Made by a program: the position numbers and the translations under genes. The notes beneath the pieces were generated by a model. The model was not told the origin of the DNA. It saw only the letters and a program-made list of their open reading frames with translations, and did not search any database. A stretch of DNA of 64,000 nucleotides from Enterobacter hormaechei ATCC 49162 (GTDB lineage: Bacteria; Pseudomonadota; Gammaproteobacteria; Enterobacterales; Enterobacteriaceae): the NCBI RefSeq assembly GCF_001875655.1, contig NZ_MKEQ01000002.1:806001-870000 (forward strand). Reading direction: 5' to 3'. Shown in pieces: positions 39,519 through 49,237 of the stretch (the stretch's first letter is position 1; each line of letters starts with the position of its first letter).

Positions 39519-40921
39519 TTTAGTTTTTCCTCTGCATATTCGGTCATGGCGTTTCCACCTGCGGCTTTCCAGGCGCTGACGTACTGATCCCACTTGTCAA
39601 ATGACGCTTTGCCAGAGACAAACTGGTACGCCCACTGATTGTAAATACTGCTGGTTGAGTCGATGGCGGCGGCAAACGACGCCGGGAAGATAAAGGCGTT
39701 ATCCGCCCTAAAATAACGTTGTGAATTGTCGATATAGCGCAGCATCGCGGGCGTACGCCACTCCACCGGCGGCTTCCAGTTGGCGGCCTGGATAAACCGG
39801 GGATACCAGGCGTTAATTTTCGGCGTCACGCTTATCGTGTCGCCTTGACGAACGTAGTGCGTGTTTTCGAAGCCCATCTGCTCCATCATTTGCCCTTCCG
39901 GGCTTGCCAGAAAGTCGAGCAGGATCATCACCTCTTTTTTATGTTTCGAGAGTGAGGACATCGCAAAGCCGCGGGTTTCCATGGAAACATCTGTCGCCGC
40001 CAGCCCTTTACCTGCCGGACCTTCGGGTGGGTCGAGCAGGGTGAGGGTGGCGTCAGGATGGATCTGGCGCATCTTTTCCTGATACACGCCGACGTTGCCC
40101 GGGGAAGAGACGGAGACCACGCCAACCTTGCCGGTATAAAACTCGTCCTCTTTTAGCTCCCAGTTGGTGGTGATGTACTGGGAGGAGAGCAAGCCTTTCT
40201 GATACAGCGAATGGTAGAACTCCAGCTTGCTCCGCTCCTGGGGGCTTATCTGGGCGTTGATCAGCTTGCCCTGGTCATCCTTGAGCCAGGTGGCGTGAAT
40301 GCCAAACGCCGGGTTCATAAAACCGTCGAGATCGCGCAGGTCTTTCTCGGAGGTGATCCCCCAGCTATCCGTTTTACCGTCGCCGTTGTAGTCACCGGCG
40401 TGGATCGCATTGAACAGCGTAACGTACTCCGCCAGCGTTTTGGGAGATGCGCTGAATCCGCTCTTCTGTAACCAGTCCTCGCGGATCACCGGCTGGCGCG
40501 CGCGCAGGGGAAAGACATACAGCAGGGTCGGATGGTTTTGCAGGCGAAGCCGGTTGTGCGGCTACAGCGCCTCTTTCAGATAGCGGGTTTGCGCAATCCA
40601 CGGACGCCAGTCTTCAAGAATGCCCTGTTCAACCATCTTCTGGTCGCTGCCGTTGAAGTAGATCAGGTCAGGGATGGTGCCGGAGAGCAGCATCACGTTC
40701 AGCACGTCGGAGTAGCCGGAAGACGACAGGTTGACGATCTCAATGTGGATATCGTGCCCCTGACGCGCCAGCGCCTGTTCTATCCGCCGGATATGCGCGA
40801 CATCTTCGCGGTTGGTGGTCAGCAGATCTTTTTCCACAATGCGGATAGTGACCGGCTCGGCCAGCGCGGTCTGACATAACAGCAGGCCGCAGGCGATTGC
40901 TGTGAATAATTTCATCGTCAT
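39515..40921 (-). pseudogene. ABC importer solute-binding protein, interrupted by an in-frame amber codon
   Basis: Start to final stop would give 468 residues of an extracellular family 1 binding protein of the large LplA/YtcQ type. A Sec signal peptide (LFTAIACGLLLCQTALA) is followed by TIRIVEKDLLTTNR and later IYFNGSDQKMVEQG. After KEAL (residue 119) the frame meets TAG at 40562-40564, then continues in the same frame with PHNRLRLQNH to the natural end KLK. The simplest explanation is CAG (Gln) to TAG. Without suppression only a 119-residue N-terminal piece and possibly a GTG-started 324-residue C-terminal piece are made. The rest of the operon is intact. A sequencing error or natural amber suppression are alternatives. 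Confidence 0.85.
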
Positions 40922-40929
40922 CGCTCCTG

Positions 40930-41829
40930 TTAGCCCTTCACCGCGCCGGACATGGTCCCTTTGGTGAAGAAGCGCAAAATAATCGGGTAGATGGCAATCA
41001 GCGGGGCGATGGTTAAGGTAATCATCCCGGCTTTCAGCGCCTTGATGCTGATCTGGCTGGCATCGGTGTAGTTCGACATGCTTTCGACGCCGACCATCGC
41101 CAGCTTATCGCCCTCGACGACAAACTGACGCAGCACCACCTGCAACGGCCATTTGTCCGGGTCGTTCAGGTACACCATGGCGCGGAAAAACTCGTTCCAG
41201 TGCAGCACCATGTAAAACAGGGTAATCATGGCAATGGACGATTTGGCGACCGGCATAATGACGTACCACAGCGTCTGGAACGGGTTTGCGCCATCGAGTT
41301 CGGCGGCTTCCAGCAGCTCCTCCGGGATCTCTTCGAACAGGCGAACCAGAATAATCAGGTACCAGGCGAAAACGGCGCGATACAGGATGACGGACCAGTA
41401 GCTGTTCAGCAGCCCCAGCTTTTTCATCACCAGAAAATCGGGGATGATGCCTGGCTCAAAGACGATGGTGAACAGGACAAACATAAACAGCCAGCGGCGT
41501 CCCGGCAGGCGTTTTTGCGCCAGCGCCCAGGCCAGCAGCACGGTGAAAACCACGTTGATGACGGTGCCCACCACGGTAATCAGCATCGCATTGCCAAACC
41601 CGCGCAGCACCGCTTCGTTGGTCAGCAGCAGCTTCCAGACGTCCAGCGAAAAGCCCTGTGGAATAATGTCCAGGCCGCTCATGTCGGGCACGTTTGCCGG
41701 GCTGGAGAAAGATATCGCCACCAGGTTGAGGATCGGTTGTAGCGTCACAACAACCAGCAGCATCAGGACCGAGAGAATGAGCACGTATTCGATGCGCTCA
41801 AAAGGGGTGCTTCGTGATGAGATGCGCAT
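40930..41829 (-). CDS. ABC importer permease (LplC/YtcP type)
   Basis: A 299-residue CUT1 permease with about six membrane segments. It begins with a helix YVLILSVLMLLVVVTLQPIL and contains the EAA-type loop ELLEAAELDGANPFQTLWYV near residue 180, which contacts the ATPase. It resembles the LplC/YtcP permeases, a group commoner in Bacillus and Paenibacillus than in enterics. It overlaps the other permease by one base (TAATG) and is followed eight bases later by the binding-protein gene. Confidence 0.9.
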   Translation of the reverse strand: MRISSRSTPFERIEYVLILSVLMLLVVVTLQPILNLVAISFSSPANVPDMSGLDIIPQGFSLDVWKLLLTNEAVLRGFGNAMLITVVGTVINVVFTVLLAWALAQKRLPGRRWLFMFVLFTIVFEPGIIPDFLVMKKLGLLNSYWSVILYRAVFAWYLIILVRLFEEIPEELLEAAELDGANPFQTLWYVIMPVAKSSIAMITLFYMVLHWNEFFRAMVYLNDPDKWPLQVVLRQFVVEGDKLAMVGVESMSNYTDASQISIKALKAGMITLTIAPLIAIYPIILRFFTKGTMSGAVKG

Positions 41830-42806
41830 TACCAGACTCCTTTACCCGTCAGGCGTTTTGAAACGTTATGTGCCAGCACAATAAGGATCATGCCGATCAC
41901 GCCTTTGAATAACCCAGCGGCGGTCGCCAGCGAGAACTCCCCGGTGCGCAGGCCCATGCGGTAGACGTAGGTGTCGATGATGTCTATCTGACCGTTCACC
42001 ACGTCGTTGGTCATGTTGAAGACCTGATCAAAGCCCTGGCTCAGGAACAGCCCGACGTTGAGGATGAACAGCGTGGCGATGGTGGGGGTAATAGCGGGCA
42101 GGGTGATGTGCCAGATTTTGCGCCAGCGCCCGGCACCGTCCATTTCTGCCGCTTCATACAGCTGTGGGTCGATAGCGAGGATCGCCGCGATATAAAGTAA
42201 TGAATCCCAGCCCGCGCTGCGCCACATTTCAGTGAACACCAGCACCCAGCGGATAGAGCCGCTGTCGGTCATAAAGGGGATGGGATCGTAGCCCATCGAT
42301 TTAATGATGTCGTTAACCGCGCCATCAACCGGGGAGAGCGTGGCGATCGCGATGCTGGCGATCACCACCCAGGAGAGATAGTGCGGCAGGTAAATCACCG
42401 ACTGGACAAATTTACGGTAGCCGGATGAGCGCACTTCATTAAGCAAGAGCGCCACGATAATGGGGACCGGGAAAATAAAAATCAGTTTCATTGCGCCGAT
42501 AATGACGGTGTTTTGTATCACCTGCCAGAAAACGGGGGACGACATCAGCGTGGCAAAATACTGCATTCCGACCCAGATATTGGGCGGGATAATACGGTAC
42601 TGCTCAAACGCAATTTTGGTTTCCCAAATCGGTAAATAGTGCCAGATAAAAAAATAGATAACCCCAGGCAGGGCCATCATATAGAACGGCCACCACCGGC
42701 GTAACTTTTGGCGGCAGCGCGCCATGCGGGATAGTGTCTGCGGGTGAGGCAGGTTATTTGCCTGCGGTATCACGCCGCCGGGTTTTGACTCTGTAAGGGC
42801 TTTCAT
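41829..42806 (-). CDS. ABC importer permease (LplB/YtcQ-partner type)
   Basis: A 325-residue CUT1 permease with about six membrane segments (first: FYMMALPGVIYFFIWHYLPI). The EAA loop QLYEAAEMDGAGRWRKIWHI lies near residue 225. It pairs with the permease at 40930 to form the membrane channel. The start at 42806 has GGGAG at eight bases; an earlier ATG five codons upstream is less well placed. The gene lies 67 bases downstream of the DeoR-ribokinase gene in the same operon. Confidence 0.9.
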   Translation of the reverse strand: MKALTESKPGGVIPQANNLPHPQTLSRMARCRQKLRRWWPFYMMALPGVIYFFIWHYLPIWETKIAFEQYRIIPPNIWVGMQYFATLMSSPVFWQVIQNTVIIGAMKLIFIFPVPIIVALLLNEVRSSGYRKFVQSVIYLPHYLSWVVIASIAIATLSPVDGAVNDIIKSMGYDPIPFMTDSGSIRWVLVFTEMWRSAGWDSLLYIAAILAIDPQLYEAAEMDGAGRWRKIWHITLPAITPTIATLFILNVGLFLSQGFDQVFNMTNDVVNGQIDIIDTYVYRMGLRTGEFSLATAAGLFKGVIGMILIVLAHNVSKRLTGKGVW

Positions 42807-42873
42807 CGGACATACTCCCATTACTGAAATGGTTGTCGTGAATATAATCTGTGTTTGCAGAGATATGTGTGCG

Positions 42874-44112
42874 TTAAAGTTTCTCGGTCAGAATATTTTT
42901 ATCGTTATATTGCGCGAGACGGGTCAGAACATCTTTATATTCGGGCATATTTGATGCACCCTCTTTTTCTACGGCCAGAGAGGCGAAAGCACAGGCGAAT
43001 TTTGCTGCCTGAATAATAGATTCCCCTTTCGCCATTGCGGCAGCGAATGCGCCGTTGAAGGCATCGCCAGCACCGGTGGTATCCACACATACGGCTTTCA
43101 GCGCCGGGATATGAATGAATTGCTCACCGTCATAAATAAGCGCGCCTTTCGCTCCCATGGTGATGATGACGTGGCCTACTCCCATCGCTTTGATGGCTCT
43201 GGCAGCGTCCTTTGCGCTGGCAAGGTCCATGATATGAATGCCAGAAAGCAGTGAGGCCTCAGTCTCGTTTGGGGTCAGAAAGTCCACGTTTTTCAGGCAG
43301 CTAACCACATCAGAAGACCAGGGGGCCGGGTTTAACACCACCTTGATCCCGTTACGGCGGGCAATTTCAATGGCCCGAAAGGTTGCGGGTAGATTATTTT
43401 CCAGCTGGGTTAAAAAAATATCCGAGTTTTTCACTTCCGGGGTAATGGCTTCCACCTCATCGGCAGTAATGGACCGATTAGCCCCAGGGCTGATGGCAAT
43501 CATATTTTCACCATCACTTTGACAGACATAAATAAGCGCGGTACCGGTTTTCTGATCTTTATCCTGATAAAGCGTGAAGCTGTCGATAGCCGAAGATGAA
43601 AGATGTTCAAACGCCATCTGACTAAACTGATCGTTACCCACCTTACCAACAAAATGGGTTTTAACATTGCATTTGCTGACGGCCAGCGCCTGATTTGCGC
43701 CTTTGCCGCCGGGGCCAATAATTGTATTTTCAGAGAAAATAGATTCTCCGCTTTGTGGGAAGCGATCGACATTAGCAATAATATCAACGTTGAATGAACC
43801 CAGAATACAGACTTTACCTTTCATCTTTCGCCCTTTATGTCGGGATTTGATTGTTTTTTTTGACTGCGCCGAGTCAAAAAAATGAATGATATTGCTATCT
43901 AAATTATTGACGGATTGGGTATGAAAAATACGGCGTTTGATGATTGCTCCACCGTGGCATCGCTCAATGCCGCCTTCCTGCGCTAATAAGTTCAGGTCAC
44001 TGCGAATCGTTTCCCTGGTGACGTTAAATACTTTCGCAAGCTGATTCACCGTCGCCCGTTCGTACCTGTTAAGCCAGGTCAAAATTGCATAATGCCGTTC
44101 TTTATTGAGCAT
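42874..44112 (-). CDS. DeoR-type HTH fused to ribokinase (PfkB) domain
   Basis: A 412-residue open frame joining two modules. Residues 1-60 form a DeoR helix-turn-helix (TVNQLAKVFNVTRETIRSDL). After a polar linker (about 61-96) a complete ribokinase-like PfkB kinase begins at MKGKVCILGSFNVDIIANVD, with GPGGKGANQAL near 135, ATP-site LNPAPW, and catalytic Asp in DTTGAGDAFNGAFA near 345. It may be both sensor and kinase: DNA binding controlled by ribose or ribose phosphate. A separate start at the kinase Met97 has only a weak AAAGGG site. It is the first gene of the ABC/ARH operon and probably its regulator. Confidence 0.82.
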   Translation of the reverse strand: MLNKERHYAILTWLNRYERATVNQLAKVFNVTRETIRSDLNLLAQEGGIERCHGGAIIKRRIFHTQSVNNLDSNIIHFFDSAQSKKTIKSRHKGRKMKGKVCILGSFNVDIIANVDRFPQSGESIFSENTIIGPGGKGANQALAVSKCNVKTHFVGKVGNDQFSQMAFEHLSSSAIDSFTLYQDKDQKTGTALIYVCQSDGENMIAISPGANRSITADEVEAITPEVKNSDIFLTQLENNLPATFRAIEIARRNGIKVVLNPAPWSSDVVSCLKNVDFLTPNETEASLLSGIHIMDLASAKDAARAIKAMGVGHVIITMGAKGALIYDGEQFIHIPALKAVCVDTTGAGDAFNGAFAAAMAKGESIIQAAKFACAFASLAVEKEGASNMPEYKDVLTRLAQYNDKNILTEKL

Positions 44113-44889
44113 ATGGTCACCTCTATAGTTATATTATTGTTTCCTTATTGTTAATGTTTTGGTGTCGTTCACAGATCGTTCGATAAAACAAAAGGAAACG
44201 GAAATAGTTGAGGTGATAGTTGTTTGATATCAGTTGGTTATGTTGTTTGAAGGGAAGGGGGTTTGGGCTTTGATTTGCAGTTTAGGGAATTCAACGATGG
44301 CAGGGGTCATTACGCAACGTTAGATCTTTCTCGGGCGCTTTAGCACGCAGAACGTTGGTGTTGGTCTGGGGGCTGTGGCTGATCCGGCATGAACTGGAAT
44401 ACCTGAACGTATAGCGATAATCGCTGGATTTCTCGGACAACGACAGACACAAAAAATCCCGCAGGGCTTGTACCGTGCAGGCTTTCAGGACTTCATCGGA
44501 TGACTCTGGTAATCACCGATGGAGAATTTTGCTGGCGTCCTTGTAATTTGTGGGGAAGCGGTTGAGTTTGTTGGAAATTTTGGTTTTTTACGGGGAAGGG
44601 AAGGCGCAAAAAGAGTGGCGATGAAGTTGATATGCAAGAGATTTTTTTATCAGTTTGATTTTTAAGTTGATTGTTGGGAGCGGGATTTTCCGTACTGGTT
44701 TAAGCTCTGGCGGACGCTATAGGCTTGTCGTTCGTTTCCGGAAGTGAGCGTTTCTGTCGGATAATTCACTCTCTTGAATTTTCCAGACTGTAGACCATGC
44801 TCATCTAATACACCCTAACAACCGAAGGCGATACAGGTAGTTGGCCTTTGGTATATCCAATGATGTCCCTCTAACAGTAAGAGAGCACC
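44113..44889. other. 777-bp spacer without a supported gene
   Basis: It holds the promoter region of the DeoR-ribokinase operon on its left, a second copy of the 51-bp repeat at 44452-44502, and T/G-rich sequence with no ribosome-site-linked reading frame. It looks like degraded or recombined DNA. Confidence 0.6.
44452..44502. repeat. Imperfect 51-bp direct repeat of 37151-37201
   Basis: Gapless comparison gives 41 of 51 identical positions, starting with the AAAAA-CCCGCAGGGCTTG terminator-like core. The two copies bracket the whole ABC/ADP-ribosylglycohydrolase/ribokinase module. Confidence 0.75.
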
Positions 44890-45117
44890 ATGCTTGAACT
44901 CCGTCCTAACTGCGAATGCTGTGATAAAGATCTGCCACCTGAATCAAAAGAGGCATTCATCTGTTCATTTGAATGCACATTCTGCGTCGATTGCGTGACT
45001 CAACGACTCAATGGCCGGTGTCCGAACTGCGGAGGGGAGCTGGTGCGACGTCCAATACGCCTAGAAGCATCCCTCCTGCGACACCCTGCATCCAGTCAGC
45101 GTCACTATAAACAGTAG
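44890..45117 (+). CDS. DUF1272 small Cys-rich protein
   Basis: A 75-residue protein matching DUF1272. Cysteine pairs suited to zinc binding are visible: CECC near residue 8, CSFECTFCVDC at 25-35 and CPNC near 44. The family is about 60-80 residues long, widespread in Proteobacteria and without an established function. The C-terminal tail (LRHPASSQRHYKQ) is longer than usual. It stands alone in a region of decayed DNA, with a weak AAGAGAG ribosome site. Confidence 0.88.
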   Translation: MLELRPNCECCDKDLPPESKEAFICSFECTFCVDCVTQRLNGRCPNCGGELVRRPIRLEASLLRHPASSQRHYKQ

Positions 45118-45328
45118 AGATGAAAACTATTTTCGCTTCTTGCTTATAACGCTCTTCATGATCTTGCTAACCGTCCGCTGAATGCCACACGCGAACGTTG
45201 CTAACTTTGGCCCTTATTTATCAATGGGGGCAGATCAGTCAATCTATATGCTATTTGTTTTGCTCTTAAGTTCTGAACTATAGTGCCGATAGGGAAATTA
45301 AGTACTTTTGTCCTAAGGAAGCAAGGTT

Positions 45329-45592
45329 GTGAAAGATTTTTCAAAATACTCGAAAGCGTTAGGGATGGCTAAGTTCTATGTTTATGCATTTTATGACACT
45401 GAAGATGTATCAAAAAAACCGTTTTATATAGGCAAAGGCAAGTCAGAACGCTGTCTTGATCATATAAAGTGTAATGATGGCTCTCCGAAATCAGAACGAA
45501 TTAATCATCTGTTAAAAACAGGAAATCTGGGAATCGACATACTACGCCATGGCATGGATGAGGCAACCGCGAAGCTTGTTGAAGCAACATGA
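45329..45592 (+). pseudogene. GIY-YIG-like protein, 3' end removed at the IS insertion
   Basis: An 87-residue fragment starting at GTG. The segment FYVYAFYDTEDVSKKPFYIGKGK resembles the GIY-YIG nuclease core, with YVYAF for the first and YIGKG for the second motif. Translation ends at a TGA supplied by the left end of the IS element, directly after KLVEAT, so the rest of the domain, including the catalytic Glu, is missing. No continuation was recognised on the other side of the IS, suggesting deletion as well as insertion. The AT content is higher than that of the neighbouring operons, in keeping with foreign origin. Confidence 0.65.
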
Positions 45593-45597
45593 AGTGG

Positions 45598-46766
<1,169 letters not shown>

Positions 46767-46838
46767 TATGACACCTGTGTTGTTCTGAGGTGAGCATATC
46801 ACCTCTGTTCAGGTGGCCAAATTCAGTAAACCACTTCA

Positions 46839-47336
46839 TACAGATTGCCAATACTATTAATCTTCCGTGCTGATTGTCTCGCTTGCGGGGCGAAGAGTTT
46901 GACCAACCTGACATAGCAGACAGGCATCATCCTGGAATGTCATGGTCCATCAGGAGTGCAGCCCAAGCGCTGTGTCGCTTACCGTAAACATAGCACTATG
47001 GATGCCTCGGTCAAGGTATGTTTTTCCATAATTTATTGATAAGAAACAATAATAGTTATTATGTAATGAGTTGAACCTTTATGAGCCTTTTAATAAATCG
47101 CCATGTCCAAAGCTATGTAGCTGCTGAAGGTACAGGCATTGAGCATGGGCATTTTAGCTTCGTCTACCGGACGTTCTGAATGTAGGTATCGGTAGACCGT
47201 AAAGGGTGCTGCTGATGGATTTGATGGAATTGCCCATACAGATGACCAAATGTTCCTCCACCCCAAATCTCACAATTCTCTCCCTTACCCTTAAAGGCCT
47301 TTAAAGGCCCTTTAGCGAGCTTTTGCGGGCGTAGCA
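46839..47336. other. 498-bp spacer with no recognised gene
   Basis: It lies between the IS element and the SgrR-like gene. No coding frame has a ribosome site or familiar product. A 14-bp perfect palindrome GGCCTTTAAAGGCC (47296-47309) lies about 30 bases past the SgrR-like stop and may form a weak terminator on the minus strand. Confidence 0.5.
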
Positions 47337-49016
47337 TTATTCGAGCCAAAGTTGGCTAAAATCCGGCCATCCCAGCGTATTTAAATCCCGCCAGGTAAAT
47401 GACTTCTCGGTCGCAAATTCCATCCAGTGATGCAGCAAAGGAATGACATATCGCTGGTGGGTAATCTCATGGAAAAAGTCGGCAATGCTGGCGAATGCCT
47501 GTTCATCGTCGCTGTTCAGAATGGTCGGCAGCAGGGCGTTCAGGTTTCGTCGCTGGGCTTCAGGCAAGCGCGTAAACAGCGCGGTGGAAGCCAGCCATTC
47601 CAGAAACGCCGGAACCGAAAGGGTATCGAGCATAAAGTTGCTGAGCCAGATGTCCGCAGGGGGGCACGGCTGGCTGTTAAAGTGGTCAAATGCGTCGATC
47701 CGTATTTCGGCGCGAATATGCCAGCGCTCAAGCAGGCGGCGAATCGCTCCAGCAAGCTCCACCAGTTCCGGTTGCTGAAAGGTGCTGATGATAACCGGCT
47801 GACGCAGGTTAAACGGCGCGGTGACCCCGCCAAAATCCACCGGGCGGTGATTCCACTGCGGCAGCATGCCCTGAGCCACGGAGAGGATGCGTGCGTATTC
47901 ATCGGGAAGCTGCGTCTGGCTGAGGAGTTCGACAGGTTGCAGCAGGTAATTGATAAACCGCCTTCCGGTCTCATCTGCAAAGACCCCGTCACTGTCGGGC
48001 AGCACAAAGCAGCACCCCTGCTCCAGACTGCGCTCGCTGAGCGGTCGGTCATCCTGCGCCTCCTCGCCCCGCAGCAGGGGAATAAAGCTCATGCTGATAT
48101 GTTCCGGCGCCCAGGTAAAAATGGTGATCTCATCCAGTCCGGGTCGTGCCTGGTGCCAGTGCTGATTGCGCCGCAAAACCATAAAGTTGTCGCTGTGCTG
48201 ATGCAGGTAGAAAGCGCCGGTACAGCGGATGCGTCCATGATGATAATCAAACAGCATCGTCGGCTGGGTGGCGAGCAGGCAGTCGAGACGCCTGACAGGA
48301 TGGTGCGTTTCAATCACCAGATGCCAGGGGGCGTCAGCGGTGATGGTTTTGATTGGGCTGAAAAGCGGCGCGAACTGCGGGCTATGGCTGGCGGCGAGCA
48401 GGCAGCGCTGAACGGCACTGGCATCCAGTTCGCTGCCATCGGCAAAGCGGGCGGTGGATTTCAGCCAGAACTCCCAGCGGGTAAAGTCGTCGTTGTGGGT
48501 CCAGTAGTGGGCAATATCAGGGACGATCCTGCCCTGAACGGCGTCATAGCGCGTCAGCCCGCTCAGGCACTGGCGCAGGAGGTGGCGTTCGGTCCGCCGC
48601 AGGGGGACGAGCGGGTTAAGCGGATCCAGATTGCGATAGTAGGGGATGCGTACCCGCGTTTCGCTGCTTTTATCCTGCACACCAAAGCGCCACAGGCTCA
48701 GGCGATCCAGCAGATACTTGTCGTTGCCGATAAACCGCAGCACGTTGCCGTAATCCTGCTTCTCCAGCAGCTTATTGACGTTCTGGCTGAACAGCTTTTC
48801 CGGCGAGGTTAACAGGTGGAGCCGTGAGCGCTTGCCGCGTCCGCGCTGGGGCTGCCAGTCGAGCCATTTTTCCTGGTGCATCTTTTTCAGCGCAATCCGG
48901 CAGTTACGTACCGAACATCCGAAGATGGCGGCGATCTCCTGCATCTGTAATTCGTGCGTCTGATCTACGCCGTAGCGGGCGTGCAGCCTGCGAAAATGCG
49001 CCTCGAAGATACTCAT
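47337..49016 (-). CDS. SgrR-family transcriptional regulator
   Basis: A 559-residue protein, near E. coli SgrR in length (551). Residues about 1-115 form the SgrR N-terminal winged helix (EIAAIFGCSVRNCRIALKKM, then RGRGKRSRL). Residues about 165-480 resemble an extracellular solute-binding family 5 domain used as cytoplasmic ligand sensor; the end IPLLHHWMEFATEK parallels the SgrR C-terminus. SgrR responds to sugar-phosphate stress. Here it is divergent from a PTS sugar operon with an inverted repeat between them, so it probably activates or tunes that operon in response to its sugar phosphate. It is a paralogue of, not the orthologue of, E. coli sgrR. Confidence 0.88.
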   Translation of the reverse strand: MSIFEAHFRRLHARYGVDQTHELQMQEIAAIFGCSVRNCRIALKKMHQEKWLDWQPQRGRGKRSRLHLLTSPEKLFSQNVNKLLEKQDYGNVLRFIGNDKYLLDRLSLWRFGVQDKSSETRVRIPYYRNLDPLNPLVPLRRTERHLLRQCLSGLTRYDAVQGRIVPDIAHYWTHNDDFTRWEFWLKSTARFADGSELDASAVQRCLLAASHSPQFAPLFSPIKTITADAPWHLVIETHHPVRRLDCLLATQPTMLFDYHHGRIRCTGAFYLHQHSDNFMVLRRNQHWHQARPGLDEITIFTWAPEHISMSFIPLLRGEEAQDDRPLSERSLEQGCCFVLPDSDGVFADETGRRFINYLLQPVELLSQTQLPDEYARILSVAQGMLPQWNHRPVDFGGVTAPFNLRQPVIISTFQQPELVELAGAIRRLLERWHIRAEIRIDAFDHFNSQPCPPADIWLSNFMLDTLSVPAFLEWLASTALFTRLPEAQRRNLNALLPTILNSDDEQAFASIADFFHEITHQRYVIPLLHHWMEFATEKSFTWRDLNTLGWPDFSQLWLE

Positions 49017-49092
49017 GTGATGGCCTCCCGCCGAACGCGATTTCCTCTTTTATCCCTTTCTGACGGTTTCCGGCGTGATTGCCCTCATAAAT

Positions 49093-49119
49093 TTTCCGGT
49101 TTTAAGCGAAAACCGGAAA
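49093..49119. promoter_or_regulatory. Perfect 11-bp inverted repeat in the sgrR-like/PTS spacer
   Basis: TTTCCGGTTTT-AAGCG-AAAACCGGAAA lies in the 221-bp divergent region, 76 bp from the regulator start and about 118 bp from the PTS gene start. The arms are perfect complements. It is the best candidate binding site for the SgrR-like protein. Confidence 0.55.
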
Positions 49120-49237
49120 TAACTTTCGTCTTTGGTTGCTGTTTTTTAAGCATCCCGGGTTCGGATACTGAAGGTGTTCGGAGCAGAACATGCTGTTGTG
49201 CGAATCCCTGTCATAAAGACGCGCTCAGGAGATCGAG

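Noticed and set aside
47337..49016. Peptide ABC transporter substrate-binding protein
   Set aside because: No signal peptide; an N-terminal DNA-binding domain of SgrR type precedes the binding-protein-like part.
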